From Chitinophaga pinensis (lineage in GTDB: Bacteria; Bacteroidota; Bacteroidia; B-17B0; Aurantibacillaceae), in NCBI GenBank assembly GCA_945860225.1, contig CAMAPT010000002.1, positions 1 to 64,000 on the forward strand: a stretch of DNA of 64,000 bases, read 5' to 3'. The notes beneath the pieces are model-generated. The model saw only the letters and a program-made list of their open reading frames with translations, was not told the origin of the DNA and ran no database searches. Of the stretch, positions 1-9,290 are shown in pieces. Numbering within the stretch: position 1 is the stretch's first letter; each line of letters begins with the position of its first letter. A program made the position numbers and the translations under genes.

Positions 1-65
1 GTGAAATGTTAACGCCAAATCAAACTCATTTACAGCAGGAAATACAAATCAAAAAATGGAAGAAA

Positions 66-103
66 AAAACCTCGAAAGTTTTACTTCCGAGGTCTATTTA
101 AAT
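66..103 (-). terminator. Rho-independent terminator after rpsP
   Basis: Read on the minus strand, a CCTCGGAAGT stem pairs imperfectly with ACTTTCGAGG across a short loop and is followed by a run of seven T. It lies about 60 bases downstream of the rpsP stop. I see no gene in the remaining bases 1-65. Confidence 0.8.
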
Positions 104-164
104 GTAATTTTACAATCTAACCCGTGTCAACTTTTTTCAGGACTAGACAGCTTTAATTTAATGA

Positions 165-671
165 TTAAGCTTCTGTATTTTCTGAATTAGTATCAGCTTC
201 TGATGTTTCTTCTACTGCAGTTTTTGAAGCAATTTTAGCTGCTTTTGCAATTTTAGCCGCTGTTTCAGCTTTTAATTTATCTTCTTCTGCTTTCTTAGCA
301 TTAGTAGATAAATTATCCTTCTTAGAGTTGATTTTAGATGATTTTTGGTCTACCCATTTAGCAAAACGTTCTTCAACTTGAGCCTCTGTTAAGGCACCTT
401 TTTTAACGCCATCTAATAAGTGTTTTTTCATTAAAATACCTTTGTAAGAAAGGATAGCTCTACAAGTATCTGTAGGTACAGCTCCATTTAGGTACCATTT
501 TAATGTAGATTCAAAATTTAAATCAATAGTTGCAGGGTTCGTATTAGGGTTATAAATCCCTAATTTTTCAATAAAAGCTCCATCTCTTGGTGCACGACCA
601 TCTGCTGCTACAATGTGGAAAAACGCTGAGTCTTTCTTACCATGTCTTTGTAGTCTAATCTTTACTGCCAT
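165..671 (-). CDS. rpsP: 30S ribosomal protein S16
   Basis: Small-subunit ribosomal protein that binds 16S rRNA during assembly of the 30S body. The first ~85 residues match bS16: an N-terminal [10 protein letters not shown] segment, then a [19 protein letters not shown] motif. The remaining ~80 residues form a Lys/Ala/Glu-rich, low-complexity tail, so the protein (168 aa) is about twice the length of E. coli S16. Long charged tails on S16 are common in Bacteroidota. It ends in its own terminator. No rimM partner is visible to the left within the short stretch available. Confidence 0.97.
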   Translation of the reverse strand: MAVKIRLQRHGKKDSAFFHIVAADGRAPRDGAFIEKLGIYNPNTNPATIDLNFESTLKWYLNGAVPTDTCRAILSYKGILMKKHLLDGVKKGALTEAQVEERFAKWVDQKSSKINSKKDNLSTNAKKAEEDKLKAETAAKIAKAAKIASKTAVEETSEADTNSENTEA

Positions 672-859
672 TTTTATTATTTTTAAAGTTTGGGAGGCAA
701 ATATCGATATTTTTATTTAATTAACATCATTTTTTTGTAAATTATTTTTATAAATGCTTAAATATCATTTAATTGACTATTTTTACAACCGTTATTTTTT
801 AGTTGCATCAACCAAGATGAGATCTACTAAATAATAACTAAAAACAATAAAATCTAAAT

Positions 860-1687
860 ATGAAATTACAAGAAAGAGGTATCCTATTGATTCCAATTGA
901 TTTTACAGAACAATCGTTATTAGCTATTAAGCAGGCTTATAATTTAGCTAAGTATACTCATTCTAAAATTGTGTTGTTACATACTTATGAAAAAGTTGGC
1001 CAGGAACGTTTAGAAGATTTAAAGGCTTTAACTACAAAAACGGAAACAGAAAGTGGTGTTCCCACAGAATTTATGAATGTGAAAGGCAATATTTATTCAG
1101 AAGTTCCAAAAATTTCTGAAGAAATTAAGGCTACTTTGGTTATCGTTGGTTTAGAAAGCCATATGAAAGCCAAAAATATTGTAGGAGCGAGTGCATCCAA
1201 GATGATTAGAGAATGTATCTGTCCGGTAATTTCAATTAGAGGGAAAGATCATAAAGATGGATGTGAAAATATTTTATTACCGTTAGATTTATCTCGTGAA
1301 TCTCGTGAGAAAGTTGATGTAGCTATTCAGTTTGCTAAATATTTTGGAGCTTCTATCCGTATTTTAGCCGTTTTTAGCTTATCAGACGCCGCTTACGAAA
1401 ATCAGTTATTAGCTTATTCGCATCAAGTAAAACAATATATTAAGTCGAAAGGGATTTCCTGTTCAAATAAATCAATGGCGAGTGATCATCTCGCTGAAAC
1501 GATAGTAGAGTACGCTAATAAAATAGAGTCGGATCTTATTATCATTATGAATAAACCTAATTTAAGTATTAAAGAATTTTTCAGTGGTACCGAAGCTCAA
1601 AAAGTTGTGGATGTTAGTAATTTACCTGTAATGACTATTAATCCGAGTAAAAAAGAAAGTTTGATGAGTTTTGGTACAGGTTTTTAA
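860..1687 (+). CDS. Universal stress protein, tandem UspA domains
   Basis: Cytoplasmic protein of 275 aa with two UspA-like alpha/beta domains (about residues 7-145 and 150-265). The first has the typical opening ILIPIDFTEQS and helix-strand pattern, the second opens ILLPLDLSRES. The usual ATP-binding G-x2-G-x9-G-S/T loop is only partly recognisable (VGASASKMIRE in domain 1), so nucleotide binding is uncertain. It is monocistronic with its own terminator and is separated from rpsP by a divergent ~190-bp gap. Family members respond to starvation and redox stress; the specific role here cannot be read from sequence. Confidence 0.9.
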   Translation: MKLQERGILLIPIDFTEQSLLAIKQAYNLAKYTHSKIVLLHTYEKVGQERLEDLKALTTKTETESGVPTEFMNVKGNIYSEVPKISEEIKATLVIVGLESHMKAKNIVGASASKMIRECICPVISIRGKDHKDGCENILLPLDLSRESREKVDVAIQFAKYFGASIRILAVFSLSDAAYENQLLAYSHQVKQYIKSKGISCSNKSMASDHLAETIVEYANKIESDLIIIMNKPNLSIKEFFSGTEAQKVVDVSNLPVMTINPSKKESLMSFGTGF

Positions 1688-1710
1688 GGTACATATCAAT
1701 CATACATAAT

Positions 1711-1738
1711 AAAAAGCCCTGTCAATCAGGGTTTTTTT
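1711..1738 (+). terminator. Rho-independent terminator after the usp gene
   Basis: A perfect AAAAAGCCCTG / CAGGGTTTTTTT hairpin with a five-base loop, starting 24 bases after the stop codon. The A-run and T-run could make it work in both directions. Confidence 0.9.
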
Positions 1739-1794
1739 ATGTGATAGTCTTTCTTTTTAATTAAACACTTAATTGTATATTAGCCATTCAAACT

Positions 1795-2535
1795 ATGAAC
1801 TTGTTTTTTCATTTAGGTAGGTATTTTATATTGATTAAGCGGGTATTTAGTAAACCCGAAAAATCTTCTGTGTATTTCAAAAGAATTGTCTCCGAAATAG
1901 ATAATATTGGTATAAGTTCATTGCCTATTATAGCCATTATTTCATTTTTTATGGGTGGAGTAATTACCATCCAATCAGCTTTTGGATTTACAAGTCCTCT
2001 AGTTCCATTATATGCTGTCGGTTTTGCTGCCAGAGAATCCATGTTATTAGAATTTTCGCCTACTATTGTCTGCTTAATATTAGCCGGTAAAATAGGTTCA
2101 AATATTGCCTCTGAAATAGGAACAATGAGAATTACCGAACAAATTGATGCATTGGAAATCATGGGAATCAATTCATCAGGGTATTTGATATTACCCAAAA
2201 TTGCTGCGGGAATGCTGATAATGCCTTTTCTAATTGCTATCAGTATGTTTTTAGGAATATTTGGAGGTTATGTTATGGGTATTGCAACAGGAGCTTGCAC
2301 ATCTTATGAGTATATCTTTGGTATTCAAACATTTTTTCAACCCTGGAAATTATATTATTCGTTTACTAAAGTGGTTACATTTGCCTTTTTAATTACGTCT
2401 ATATCTGCTTACTTTGGTTATTATACAAAAGGAGGTGCTTTGGAAGTGGGTAAGAGTAGTACTTCCGCTGTTGTTTATAGTAGTATTTTTATTTTAATTT
2501 TTAATTTTCTTCTGACTCAATTGTTCTTAACATGA
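1795..2535 (+). CDS. mlaE: MlaE-type ABC transporter permease
   Basis: Inner-membrane permease (246 aa) of the MlaFEDB-type lipid transporter that moves phospholipid between inner and outer membranes. About five or six hydrophobic segments are present, and the family core is clear: the segment ESMLLEFSPTIVCLILAGKIGS followed by SEIGTMRITEQIDALEIMGI is diagnostic for MlaE. Its stop overlaps the start of the ATPase gene by 4 bases, so the two are translationally coupled. The MCE substrate-binding subunit is not adjacent; a candidate lies at 44957-45940, as is usual in Bacteroidota. Confidence 0.93.
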   Translation: MNLFFHLGRYFILIKRVFSKPEKSSVYFKRIVSEIDNIGISSLPIIAIISFFMGGVITIQSAFGFTSPLVPLYAVGFAARESMLLEFSPTIVCLILAGKIGSNIASEIGTMRITEQIDALEIMGINSSGYLILPKIAAGMLIMPFLIAISMFLGIFGGYVMGIATGACTSYEYIFGIQTFFQPWKLYYSFTKVVTFAFLITSISAYFGYYTKGGALEVGKSSTSAVVYSSIFILIFNFLLTQLFLT

Positions 2536-3296
2536 TTGAAATTAAAAACATATCAAAAAGTTTTGGAACAACAAAGGTCATTGATAATGTGTCTTTTACT
2601 TTTGAGCAAGGTAAAACCAATTTAATTATTGGAGAAAGTGGAAGCGGTAAAACAACTATGTTAAAATTGATGGTTGGTCTGCACGAAATAGATCAAGGTG
2701 AAATTTTATATGACGGTTTAAATTTTCCCTTACTAGGCGTAAAGCAAAAACAAGAAGTTAGAAAAAAAATAGGGATGTTATTTCAAGGAGGAGCTTTGTT
2801 TGACTCTCTCACGCTGGAAGAAAATGTGAGGTTTCCGCTTGATATGTTTACAAAAATGACCAAAGAAGAAAAATTAGAAAGGGTTAATTTTTGTTTAGAG
2901 AAAGTACAACTAACCAATAAAAATAATTTATATCCAGGTGAATTATCTGGAGGAATGAAGAAGAGAGCGGCTTTGGCGAGGGCGATAGCCAATAATCCTA
3001 AATATTTATTTTGCGATGAGCCAAATTCAGGGTTAGATCCAAAAACATCGATTGTGATCGATAATTTGATTCAGAGTTTAACGCAAGAGTTTAATATAAC
3101 AACCATTGTCATTACTCATGATATGAATTCTGTGGTTGAAATCGGACAAAACATATTATACGTTTACAAAGGAAAACATTGGTGGACAGGTAATAGTCAA
3201 GATATTTTAAAGACAACCAATCCCGAGTTAGTAGATTTCGTCTTTGCATCCGGATTTATGAAAGAAGTATTTAATGCTGTTAAGAAAAAACAGTAA
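2532..3296 (+). CDS. mlaF: MlaF-type ABC transporter ATP-binding protein
   Basis: Cytoplasmic ATPase (254 aa) that powers the MlaE permease. Walker A GESGSGKTT (about residues 37-45), a Q-loop in MLFQGG, the ABC signature LSGGMKKR, Walker B YLFCDEPNSGLDP and the switch histidine in VITHD are all present. The LSGGM variant and the PNSGLDP D-loop are typical of the Mla/Ttg2A branch rather than generic importers. It follows mlaE with a 4-base overlap. No STAS-domain (MlaB) gene is present here. Confidence 0.95.
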   Translation: MIEIKNISKSFGTTKVIDNVSFTFEQGKTNLIIGESGSGKTTMLKLMVGLHEIDQGEILYDGLNFPLLGVKQKQEVRKKIGMLFQGGALFDSLTLEENVRFPLDMFTKMTKEEKLERVNFCLEKVQLTNKNNLYPGELSGGMKKRAALARAIANNPKYLFCDEPNSGLDPKTSIVIDNLIQSLTQEFNITTIVITHDMNSVVEIGQNILYVYKGKHWWTGNSQDILKTTNPELVDFVFASGFMKEVFNAVKKKQ

Positions 3297-3360
3297 CTAA
3301 GGAATTTATATAAACGCAAACTTACTTCATGAAGCTGTAAGTTTTAACCCAAAAATAATA

Positions 3361-4542
3361 TTGAAAACACAAAAAAACACATCGCACGATTTTGAAATGA
3401 AAGCTACAACTTTTCATGGCTTAGAAGATGTATTGGCAAATGAATTATTAAAATTAGGTGCACGAGATATTATTCCGTTTAAGAGGGGCGTATCATTTAC
3501 AGGTGATAAAGGGTTTATGTATAAGGCAAATTTATGTTTAAGAACAGCTCTTAAAATATTGGTTCCTATTTATTCTTTCAGGGCAGATAATGAACATGAA
3601 TTATATGATAAAATGAAAGAATATGAATGGGAAACATTGTTAAATGTAGATGATACATTGGCTATTAATGCTACGATTAATTCTGATGAGTTTAATCATT
3701 CATTGTATGTTTCCCAAAAAACAAAAGATGCAATTTGTGATCGTTTTGTAGATAAATTTGATGTAAGACCCAATGTTGATTTGGATAGGCCAACCATTAG
3801 AATTTACGTTCATATATTCAGAAATCAAGTCAATGTGAGTCTTGATAGTAGTGGAGACTCTTTATTTAAAAGAGGCTATAGGGTAGATATTGATACTGCT
3901 CCAATGAAAGAAGTATTGGCCGCAGGTATGGTTCTATTATCTAATTGGCAACCTCATTTACCTCTTATTGATGGGATGTGTGGAAGTGGAACTTTGGGAA
4001 TAGAAGCCGCTTTGTTTGCCAATAATATACCGCCAGGTGTTTTTAGAGAAGAATATGGCTTTATGAAATGGCATGATTTTGATAAAAATTTGTGGGACAC
4101 AATTTATGAAAGCAGTATAAATCGAATCAAAGATGATATGCCTAATATTATTTCTAGCGATATAGATATTGTACCTTTAGAAATGGCTAAACGGAATGGT
4201 GTGGTGGCAAAAGTAGATGATATGATAACCTATCAGCATATGTCTTTTTTTGATTTGATGCCCACTAAGCCGCATGGCACCATTTTACTAAATCCCCCTT
4301 ATGATGAACGCATAAAAATGGAAGATACTAACGCATTTTATAAACAAATTGGCGACAAGTTAAAAAAAGATTTTGGAGGTTGGACAGCTTGGATTATTTC
4401 GTCTAATTTGGATGCTATTAAATCAATTGGATTACATCCAAGCAAAAAAATGACACTTTATAATGCATCATTGGAATGTAAATTACTAAAGTATGAATTA
4501 TACAGTGGTTCTAAAAAAGCATCTAAACAACAACCATTGTAA
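3361..4542 (+). CDS. THUMP-domain class I SAM-dependent RNA methyltransferase
   Basis: Probable rRNA N2-guanine methyltransferase of the RlmL/Ycb family (393 aa from a TTG start at 3361; an ATG at 3397 would give 381 aa and fits the family N-terminus ATTFHGLEDVLANEL better). An N-terminal ferredoxin-like/THUMP region covers about residues 15-165. The C-terminal methyltransferase domain contains the SAM loop DGMCGSGTLGIEAAL and the catalytic NPPYDERI motif. It ends three bases before the convergent crtD gene. The modified base cannot be assigned from sequence alone. Confidence 0.9.
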   Translation: MKTQKNTSHDFEMKATTFHGLEDVLANELLKLGARDIIPFKRGVSFTGDKGFMYKANLCLRTALKILVPIYSFRADNEHELYDKMKEYEWETLLNVDDTLAINATINSDEFNHSLYVSQKTKDAICDRFVDKFDVRPNVDLDRPTIRIYVHIFRNQVNVSLDSSGDSLFKRGYRVDIDTAPMKEVLAAGMVLLSNWQPHLPLIDGMCGSGTLGIEAALFANNIPPGVFREEYGFMKWHDFDKNLWDTIYESSINRIKDDMPNIISSDIDIVPLEMAKRNGVVAKVDDMITYQHMSFFDLMPTKPHGTILLNPPYDERIKMEDTNAFYKQIGDKLKKDFGGWTAWIISSNLDAIKSIGLHPSKKMTLYNASLECKLLKYELYSGSKKASKQQPL

Positions 4543-4545
4543 AAA

Positions 4546-6015
4546 TTATTGGTTTTTGCTTCCAATCATTTCACTCACAATTTTGGCACTTAATAAACCT
4601 AAAGGAATACCGCCTCCAGGATGCACGCTGCCTCCACAAAAGTATAAGTTTTTTATTTTGCTGCTTTCATTAGCGTGGCGCAAGAATGCAGCGTATTTGT
4701 TATTAGATGAATTGCCATATAATGAACCACCAAACGAACTCGTTCGTTGTTCAATTAAATAGGGGTCTAATATTTCTTCTACTTCAATATATTGTTCGAT
4801 ATCAGTTTTTAATAGCCGGTTAATTTTTGCTACGATTTGTTTTCGCATTTCGTCAATATAATCAACCGGTTTACTTGATTCGTTATGGGGTACATTAATC
4901 ATCACAAACCAATTTTCGCATCCTTCGGGCGCATCTTGAGGTGTTATTTTGGATGTAATGTTAATGTAAATGGTAGGATCGTGGTAAGCTGTTTTATGTT
5001 TAAAGAAAGTTGTAAACTCTTCTTCTCCATTTTTACTGAATAAAATATTGTGAAGATCTAACTCAGCAAACTGTTTATTTATTCCCCAATAAAATATAAG
5101 TCCCGATAATGATTTTTCTTGTTTTAATAGTTTATTAGGATAATATTTTGGATCTAGTAGTTTTGAGTAGACATGATGGATATCAGATCCGCTCACTACA
5201 ATATCCGCTTTTAAATCGCCATTAGAAGTAGATACGCCAATCACCTTGTCATTGTCGGTCTTTATTTTTGTGACTTTTGTATTTAGCTTAAACTCTACTC
5301 CTAAATTTAAACTTAATTGATAGAGGTGTTTTGTTATATCGTGCATCCCATTTTTAGCGGCAAATGCACCCATATTATGTTCAAGATGCGCAATAATATT
5401 AATTAATGCAGGTGCTTGAAAGGGGTTTGAACCATTGTAAGTGGCAAAACGATTGAATAATTGAACAGTTTTTGGATTTTTGAAGCGTTTGGTATTTACT
5501 TCATTCATGGTTTTGTTTAAGTGTAATTTTCTGATATTTACTAATGCTTTTAATGTTTTTAAATTCAAAAAATTTGACAATTTGTGCAAGGATTGATGCA
5601 TAAACAAATCGCTTGTTAGTTCATAGGCGGTGGCACTATCTTTTAATTGTTCTAAAACGGATTGTTTTGTTTCACCCAATTTGTTTTCAACCTCAGTCGC
5701 AAATTTGTTTTTATCTGCATAAGCGCATAAAAACGTTCCGTCTTCGTACAGATAGTTGCAAATTTTATTTAGATGAATGTAGTCGAATTTTATATTTTGT
5801 TGGCTGATAGCGGTAAGGTCTTCGATTAAATGAGGCATGGTTAATACAGATGGACCTAAATCAAAGCGGTATCTTCCAATTTTTTTTCCATGAAGTTTAC
5901 CCCCCACATAATTGTTAGCCTCTAGCACGGTTACCTCATATCCAGCAGCTCCGAGTCTTACGGCCGATGCTAAACCGGCTACTCCTGATCCGATAATGAC
6001 AATATGTTTTTTCAT
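4546..6015 (-). CDS. crtD: Carotenoid 3,4-desaturase / phytoene desaturase family (CrtD-like)
   Basis: FAD-dependent carotenoid desaturase of 489 aa. The N-terminal dinucleotide fold reads VIIGSGVAGLASAVRLG...VTVLEANNYVGG. It is followed by the RFDLGPSVLTMPHL segment, and the C-terminal FAD-binding region contains CGGSVHPGGGIPLGL. It is transcribed divergently from crtI across an 89-bp shared promoter region. Two desaturases of this family side by side in Bacteroidota are usually CrtI plus CrtD (1-hydroxycarotenoid 3,4-desaturase). The RFDLGPS...TMP block resembles CrtD more than CrtI, so I favour CrtD. The exact substrate is inferred, not shown. Confidence 0.82.
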   Translation of the reverse strand: MKKHIVIIGSGVAGLASAVRLGAAGYEVTVLEANNYVGGKLHGKKIGRYRFDLGPSVLTMPHLIEDLTAISQQNIKFDYIHLNKICNYLYEDGTFLCAYADKNKFATEVENKLGETKQSVLEQLKDSATAYELTSDLFMHQSLHKLSNFLNLKTLKALVNIRKLHLNKTMNEVNTKRFKNPKTVQLFNRFATYNGSNPFQAPALINIIAHLEHNMGAFAAKNGMHDITKHLYQLSLNLGVEFKLNTKVTKIKTDNDKVIGVSTSNGDLKADIVVSGSDIHHVYSKLLDPKYYPNKLLKQEKSLSGLIFYWGINKQFAELDLHNILFSKNGEEEFTTFFKHKTAYHDPTIYINITSKITPQDAPEGCENWFVMINVPHNESSKPVDYIDEMRKQIVAKINRLLKTDIEQYIEVEEILDPYLIEQRTSSFGGSLYGNSSNNKYAAFLRHANESSKIKNLYFCGGSVHPGGGIPLGLLSAKIVSEMIGSKNQ

Positions 6016-6036
6016 GGTTATCTGTTTTAATAATAT

Positions 6037-6078
6037 TTGTTTAACGTGTTCTTGTTTAATTTATGTAAGTTTAAACAA
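6037..6078. promoter_or_regulatory. Cluster of TTGTTTAA boxes in the crtD/crtI divergent promoter region
   Basis: The 89-bp gap holds three exact copies of an 8-mer: TTGTTTAA at 6037 and 6052 (direct, 15 bases apart start to start) and its reverse complement TTAAACAA at 6071. A -7-like TAAGTTTA (6066-6073) overlaps the third box. A further exact TTAAACAA lies at 7587-7594 in front of crtB. The same 8-mer occurs three times in the sigma-factor promoter at 10739-10787. I infer an operator for a shared regulator; no candidate regulator gene other than the sigma factor is in the window. Confidence 0.55.
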
Positions 6079-6104
6079 TGTTTACGTGTTTTTGTTAAAG
6101 AGTT

Positions 6105-7580
6105 ATGTCAAAAAAAGTTACAATTATTGGTTCTGGTTTTTCCGGACTTTCGGCTGCTTGTTACTTAGCAAAACAAGGATGTGAAGTTACTGTTTTAGAA
6201 AAGCATGACAGGGTAGGCGGAAGAGCCCGTCAATTTGAGAGTCAAGGTTTTTCTTATGACATGGGCCCAAGCTGGTATTGGATGCCTGATGTGTTTGAAA
6301 AGTTTTTTGCTGATTTTGGTAAGAAAGTGTCTGACTATTATGAGCTCGATCGATTATCTCCATCTTACAGAATTATTTATAAGGATGGTCCTCTCGATAT
6401 TCCGAGTGATTTGAATGAACTGTATGATGTGTTTGAGCGCATTGAGCCGGGAAGTGGACCAAAGCTTAAACAATTTTTAAAAGAGGCCGAATACAAGTAT
6501 AATATCGGTATGAATGATTTGGTGTATAAGCCGGGCTTGTCACTCACTGAGTTTATGAATACTCAATTTTTGAAGGGCGTATTTAAACTTGATGTTTTCA
6601 ATTCTATCTCCTCTCACATTCGCAAATCATTCTCTAATCCCAAATTGATTCAATTATTAGAGTTTCCTGTTTTGTTTTTGGGTGCCTTACCCGAAAATAC
6701 GCCAGCACTTTACAGTTTGATGAATTATGCGGATATAGTTGGTGGAACGTGGTATCCAAAGGGAGGTATGGTTCAAGTTGTAAATGGCATGCATCAGTTG
6801 GCTCTCGAATTAGGTGTGAAATTTGAGTTGAATGTTGATGTATCTAAAATTAATGTTGCTAATTCTTTGGCTAGAGAGGTTGTTTCAAAGTCTATACATA
6901 AAGAATTTGACGTATTAGTTTCTAGTGCCGATTATCATTTCACAGAACAAACATTGTTAGAAGAGCCCTATAGGAACTACTCAAAAAAATATTGGGAAAC
7001 TAGAAAATTAGCGCCGTCGAGTTTAATTTTTTATATAGGTGTCAATAAAAAATTACCAAATTTATTGCATCATACTTTGTTTTTTGATGAGGATTTTGAG
7101 ACTCATTCCAAAGAAATATACACCGACCCAAAGTGGCCTACAAACCCACTCATTTATTTGAGCGCTACTTCTCAAACGGATGCAACTGTTGCTCCTGAGG
7201 GATGCGAAAATTTAATGGTATTGATACCTATTGCTCCAGGATTGAAAGATGATTCAGCAACCAACGATCGCTATTTTGATATGGTGATTGCTCGAATCGA
7301 AAAACAATTAGGCGTATCATTTAAGGAAAATGTCGTATTTAGAAGAGATTTTGCCACTAGCGATTTTATTAAAGATTATAATTCTTTAAAAGGAAATGCT
7401 TATGGTTTAGCTAATACCCTTAGTCAAACAGCTATTCTTAAACCTAAGTTGATAAATAAGAAAGTACGTAATTTGTTTTACACCGGACAGTTAACCGTTC
7501 CTGGTCCTGGCGTTCCGCCTTGCCTCATTTCAGGAAAACTTGTAGCAGAACAAGTACAAAAGTACATGAAACAAAATTGA
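6105..7580 (+). CDS. crtI: Phytoene desaturase
   Basis: FAD-dependent CrtI-type phytoene desaturase (491 aa) that introduces double bases into phytoene on the way to lycopene-type carotenoids. The Rossmann motif TIIGSGFSGLSAACYLA...VTVLEKHDRVGGRA, the family segment FSYDMGPSWYWMPDVFE and the C-terminal block FYTGQLTVPGPGVPPCLISGK are all present. It leads the crtI-crtB-idi strand; crtB starts 77 bases later. Its promoter region is shared with the divergent crtD and contains the TTGTTTAA boxes. Confidence 0.95.
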   Translation: MSKKVTIIGSGFSGLSAACYLAKQGCEVTVLEKHDRVGGRARQFESQGFSYDMGPSWYWMPDVFEKFFADFGKKVSDYYELDRLSPSYRIIYKDGPLDIPSDLNELYDVFERIEPGSGPKLKQFLKEAEYKYNIGMNDLVYKPGLSLTEFMNTQFLKGVFKLDVFNSISSHIRKSFSNPKLIQLLEFPVLFLGALPENTPALYSLMNYADIVGGTWYPKGGMVQVVNGMHQLALELGVKFELNVDVSKINVANSLAREVVSKSIHKEFDVLVSSADYHFTEQTLLEEPYRNYSKKYWETRKLAPSSLIFYIGVNKKLPNLLHHTLFFDEDFETHSKEIYTDPKWPTNPLIYLSATSQTDATVAPEGCENLMVLIPIAPGLKDDSATNDRYFDMVIARIEKQLGVSFKENVVFRRDFATSDFIKDYNSLKGNAYGLANTLSQTAILKPKLINKKVRNLFYTGQLTVPGPGVPPCLISGKLVAEQVQKYMKQN

Positions 7581-7657
7581 GTGTGATTAAACAAAACCAA
7601 AAATAAAATGTTTATCATTTAGTAATTAAAGTTAACTTAGTAATTTAACGAAGATTT

Positions 7658-8494
7658 ATGAAACAATTATTTGATAATGTCAGTTTACGAACCAGTAAAA
7701 TGGTTACCAATAGTTATAGCACTTCGTTTTCGTTGGGTATTAAATTTTTGCATCGCGATTTTCAAGATCCTATTTATGGTATTTATGGATTTGTAAGGTT
7801 TGCCGATGAAATAGTAGATACATTTCATGACTTTAACAAAAAAGAACTTTTAGATGAATTTAGACATGATACCTATAAATCAATTGAAAGAGGTATTAGT
7901 TTAAATCCGGTTTTAAATAGTTTTCAAAAGGTTGTTAATGATTTTCAAATAGATTTAAAACTTATTGATACTTTTCTAAAAAGTATGGAAATGGATTTGA
8001 ACAAAAAAGCCTATGATGCTGAAGGCTATAAAGAATACATTTTGGGAAGTGCAGAAGTTGTGGGATTAATGTGTTTGAAAGTTTTTGTGAAGGGCGATCA
8101 GAAAATGTATGAAGATTTAACCCCTTATGCGATGGCTCTTGGATCGGCATTTCAGAAAATTAATTTTTTAAGAGATTTACATGCCGATTATTTAGGTATG
8201 GGCCGTGTGTATTTTCCAAATGTTGAACTTTCTAAATTGGATACTCAAACCAAAACAGCTTTGGAGAATGATATTGAAATTGATTTTAATAAAGGTTTAG
8301 AAGGGATTAAATTATTACCTAAAGATTCTCGTTTCGGAGTTTATGTCGCGTATATTTATTACAGACAATTATTCAAAAAAATAAAATCATTAAAACCAGA
8401 AAGAATTTTAGAAGAACGAATTCGTATTCCTGACACACAAAAAGTGGCATTGTTTGCCAGTTCATACCTCCGTCATAGTTTCAATCTTTTGTAG
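7658..8494 (+). CDS. crtB: Phytoene/squalene synthase family protein
   Basis: Condenses two geranylgeranyl diphosphates to phytoene, the first committed carotenoid step. The protein is 278 aa, normal for CrtB. Both Asp-rich regions are visible: DEIVDTFHD (about residues 50-58) and the second-site segment NFLRDLHADYLGMGRVYFP (about 168-186). The IYGFVRFADEIVD context is typical of the Bacteroidota enzymes. It sits between crtI and idi, so phytoene or a very close analogue is the expected product rather than squalene. Confidence 0.93.
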   Translation: MKQLFDNVSLRTSKMVTNSYSTSFSLGIKFLHRDFQDPIYGIYGFVRFADEIVDTFHDFNKKELLDEFRHDTYKSIERGISLNPVLNSFQKVVNDFQIDLKLIDTFLKSMEMDLNKKAYDAEGYKEYILGSAEVVGLMCLKVFVKGDQKMYEDLTPYAMALGSAFQKINFLRDLHADYLGMGRVYFPNVELSKLDTQTKTALENDIEIDFNKGLEGIKLLPKDSRFGVYVAYIYYRQLFKKIKSLKPERILEERIRIPDTQKVALFASSYLRHSFNLL

Positions 8495-8519
8495 TTTTTA
8501 ATTTATATAGATTTAAGTT

Positions 8520-9023
8520 ATGACGAAAGAGTTTGTAGTATTAGTTGACGAAAATGATAATGATATTGGAGTAATGGAAAAACTACAAGCTCATCAGGAG
8601 GGATTATTGCACCGCGCTTTTTCTGTTTTTTTGTTTAATGACAAACAAGAGCTGTTAATGCAACAGCGTGCTTTATCAAAATACCACAGCGCAGGTTTAT
8701 GGACCAATACATGTTGTTCTCATCCCCGACCCAATGAAACGATTAAGGATGCTGCTAACCGTAGATTATTTGAAGAGATGGGAATGAGTTGTGATTTAAA
8801 GATTAAAACTAATTTTATATACAAAACCAATTTTGATAACGGTTTGACAGAGCATGAATTGGATTATATCTTAATTGGTTATACAAATCAAGATCCAATC
8901 GTTAACAAAGACGAAGTAGAACATTTTAGATGGCAATCATTACCTGATTTAAAAAATGATGTGGCCGTGAATCCTAATAATTATACCTCATGGTTTAAAA
9001 TAGCCATTGAAAAAGTGTTCTAA
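8520..9023 (+). CDS. idi: Isopentenyl-diphosphate delta-isomerase, type 1
   Basis: Interconverts IPP and DMAPP and so supplies isoprenoid precursors. It is a 167-aa Nudix-fold enzyme. The active-site Cys block SAGLWTNTCCSHPRPNE and the Nudix-like helix AANRRLFEEMGM, with its metal-binding glutamates, are intact, as is the downstream ELDYILIG. It lies 25 bases after crtB, consistent with one transcript feeding the carotenoid pathway. After it, 9024-9290 shows no gene or clear terminator. Confidence 0.96.
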   Translation: MTKEFVVLVDENDNDIGVMEKLQAHQEGLLHRAFSVFLFNDKQELLMQQRALSKYHSAGLWTNTCCSHPRPNETIKDAANRRLFEEMGMSCDLKIKTNFIYKTNFDNGLTEHELDYILIGYTNQDPIVNKDEVEHFRWQSLPDLKNDVAVNPNNYTSWFKIAIEKVF

Positions 9024-9290
9024 CACGTTTCCTATTTTTTTTAATTACCATTCGGTATTACCATGTTTGGTCATTTGAGTTTAACTCAATCTTATGCATT
9101 TTTTTGATTTCGTTGAGTACTTTGCAGTTGTGCTGTAAGCAACATGGTTATTTCATGTTTTATATCTCATTCCTCAAAATAGTCCTCTTAATTTTTTCTT
9201 CAATACTCTATTTATACTTTATATTTATTTTTAGGAACATAAATTATTTATTGTTCTTTTGATTAAATGTTAATGTGATGAATTGAATGC

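Noticed and set aside
1-65. rimM start downstream of rpsP
   Set aside because: No start codon with a RimM-like N-terminus is readable on the minus strand, and a terminator separates it from rpsP.
1809-2198. Minus-strand 129-codon ORF inside mlaE
   Set aside because: It is a shadow of the well-supported mlaE frame.
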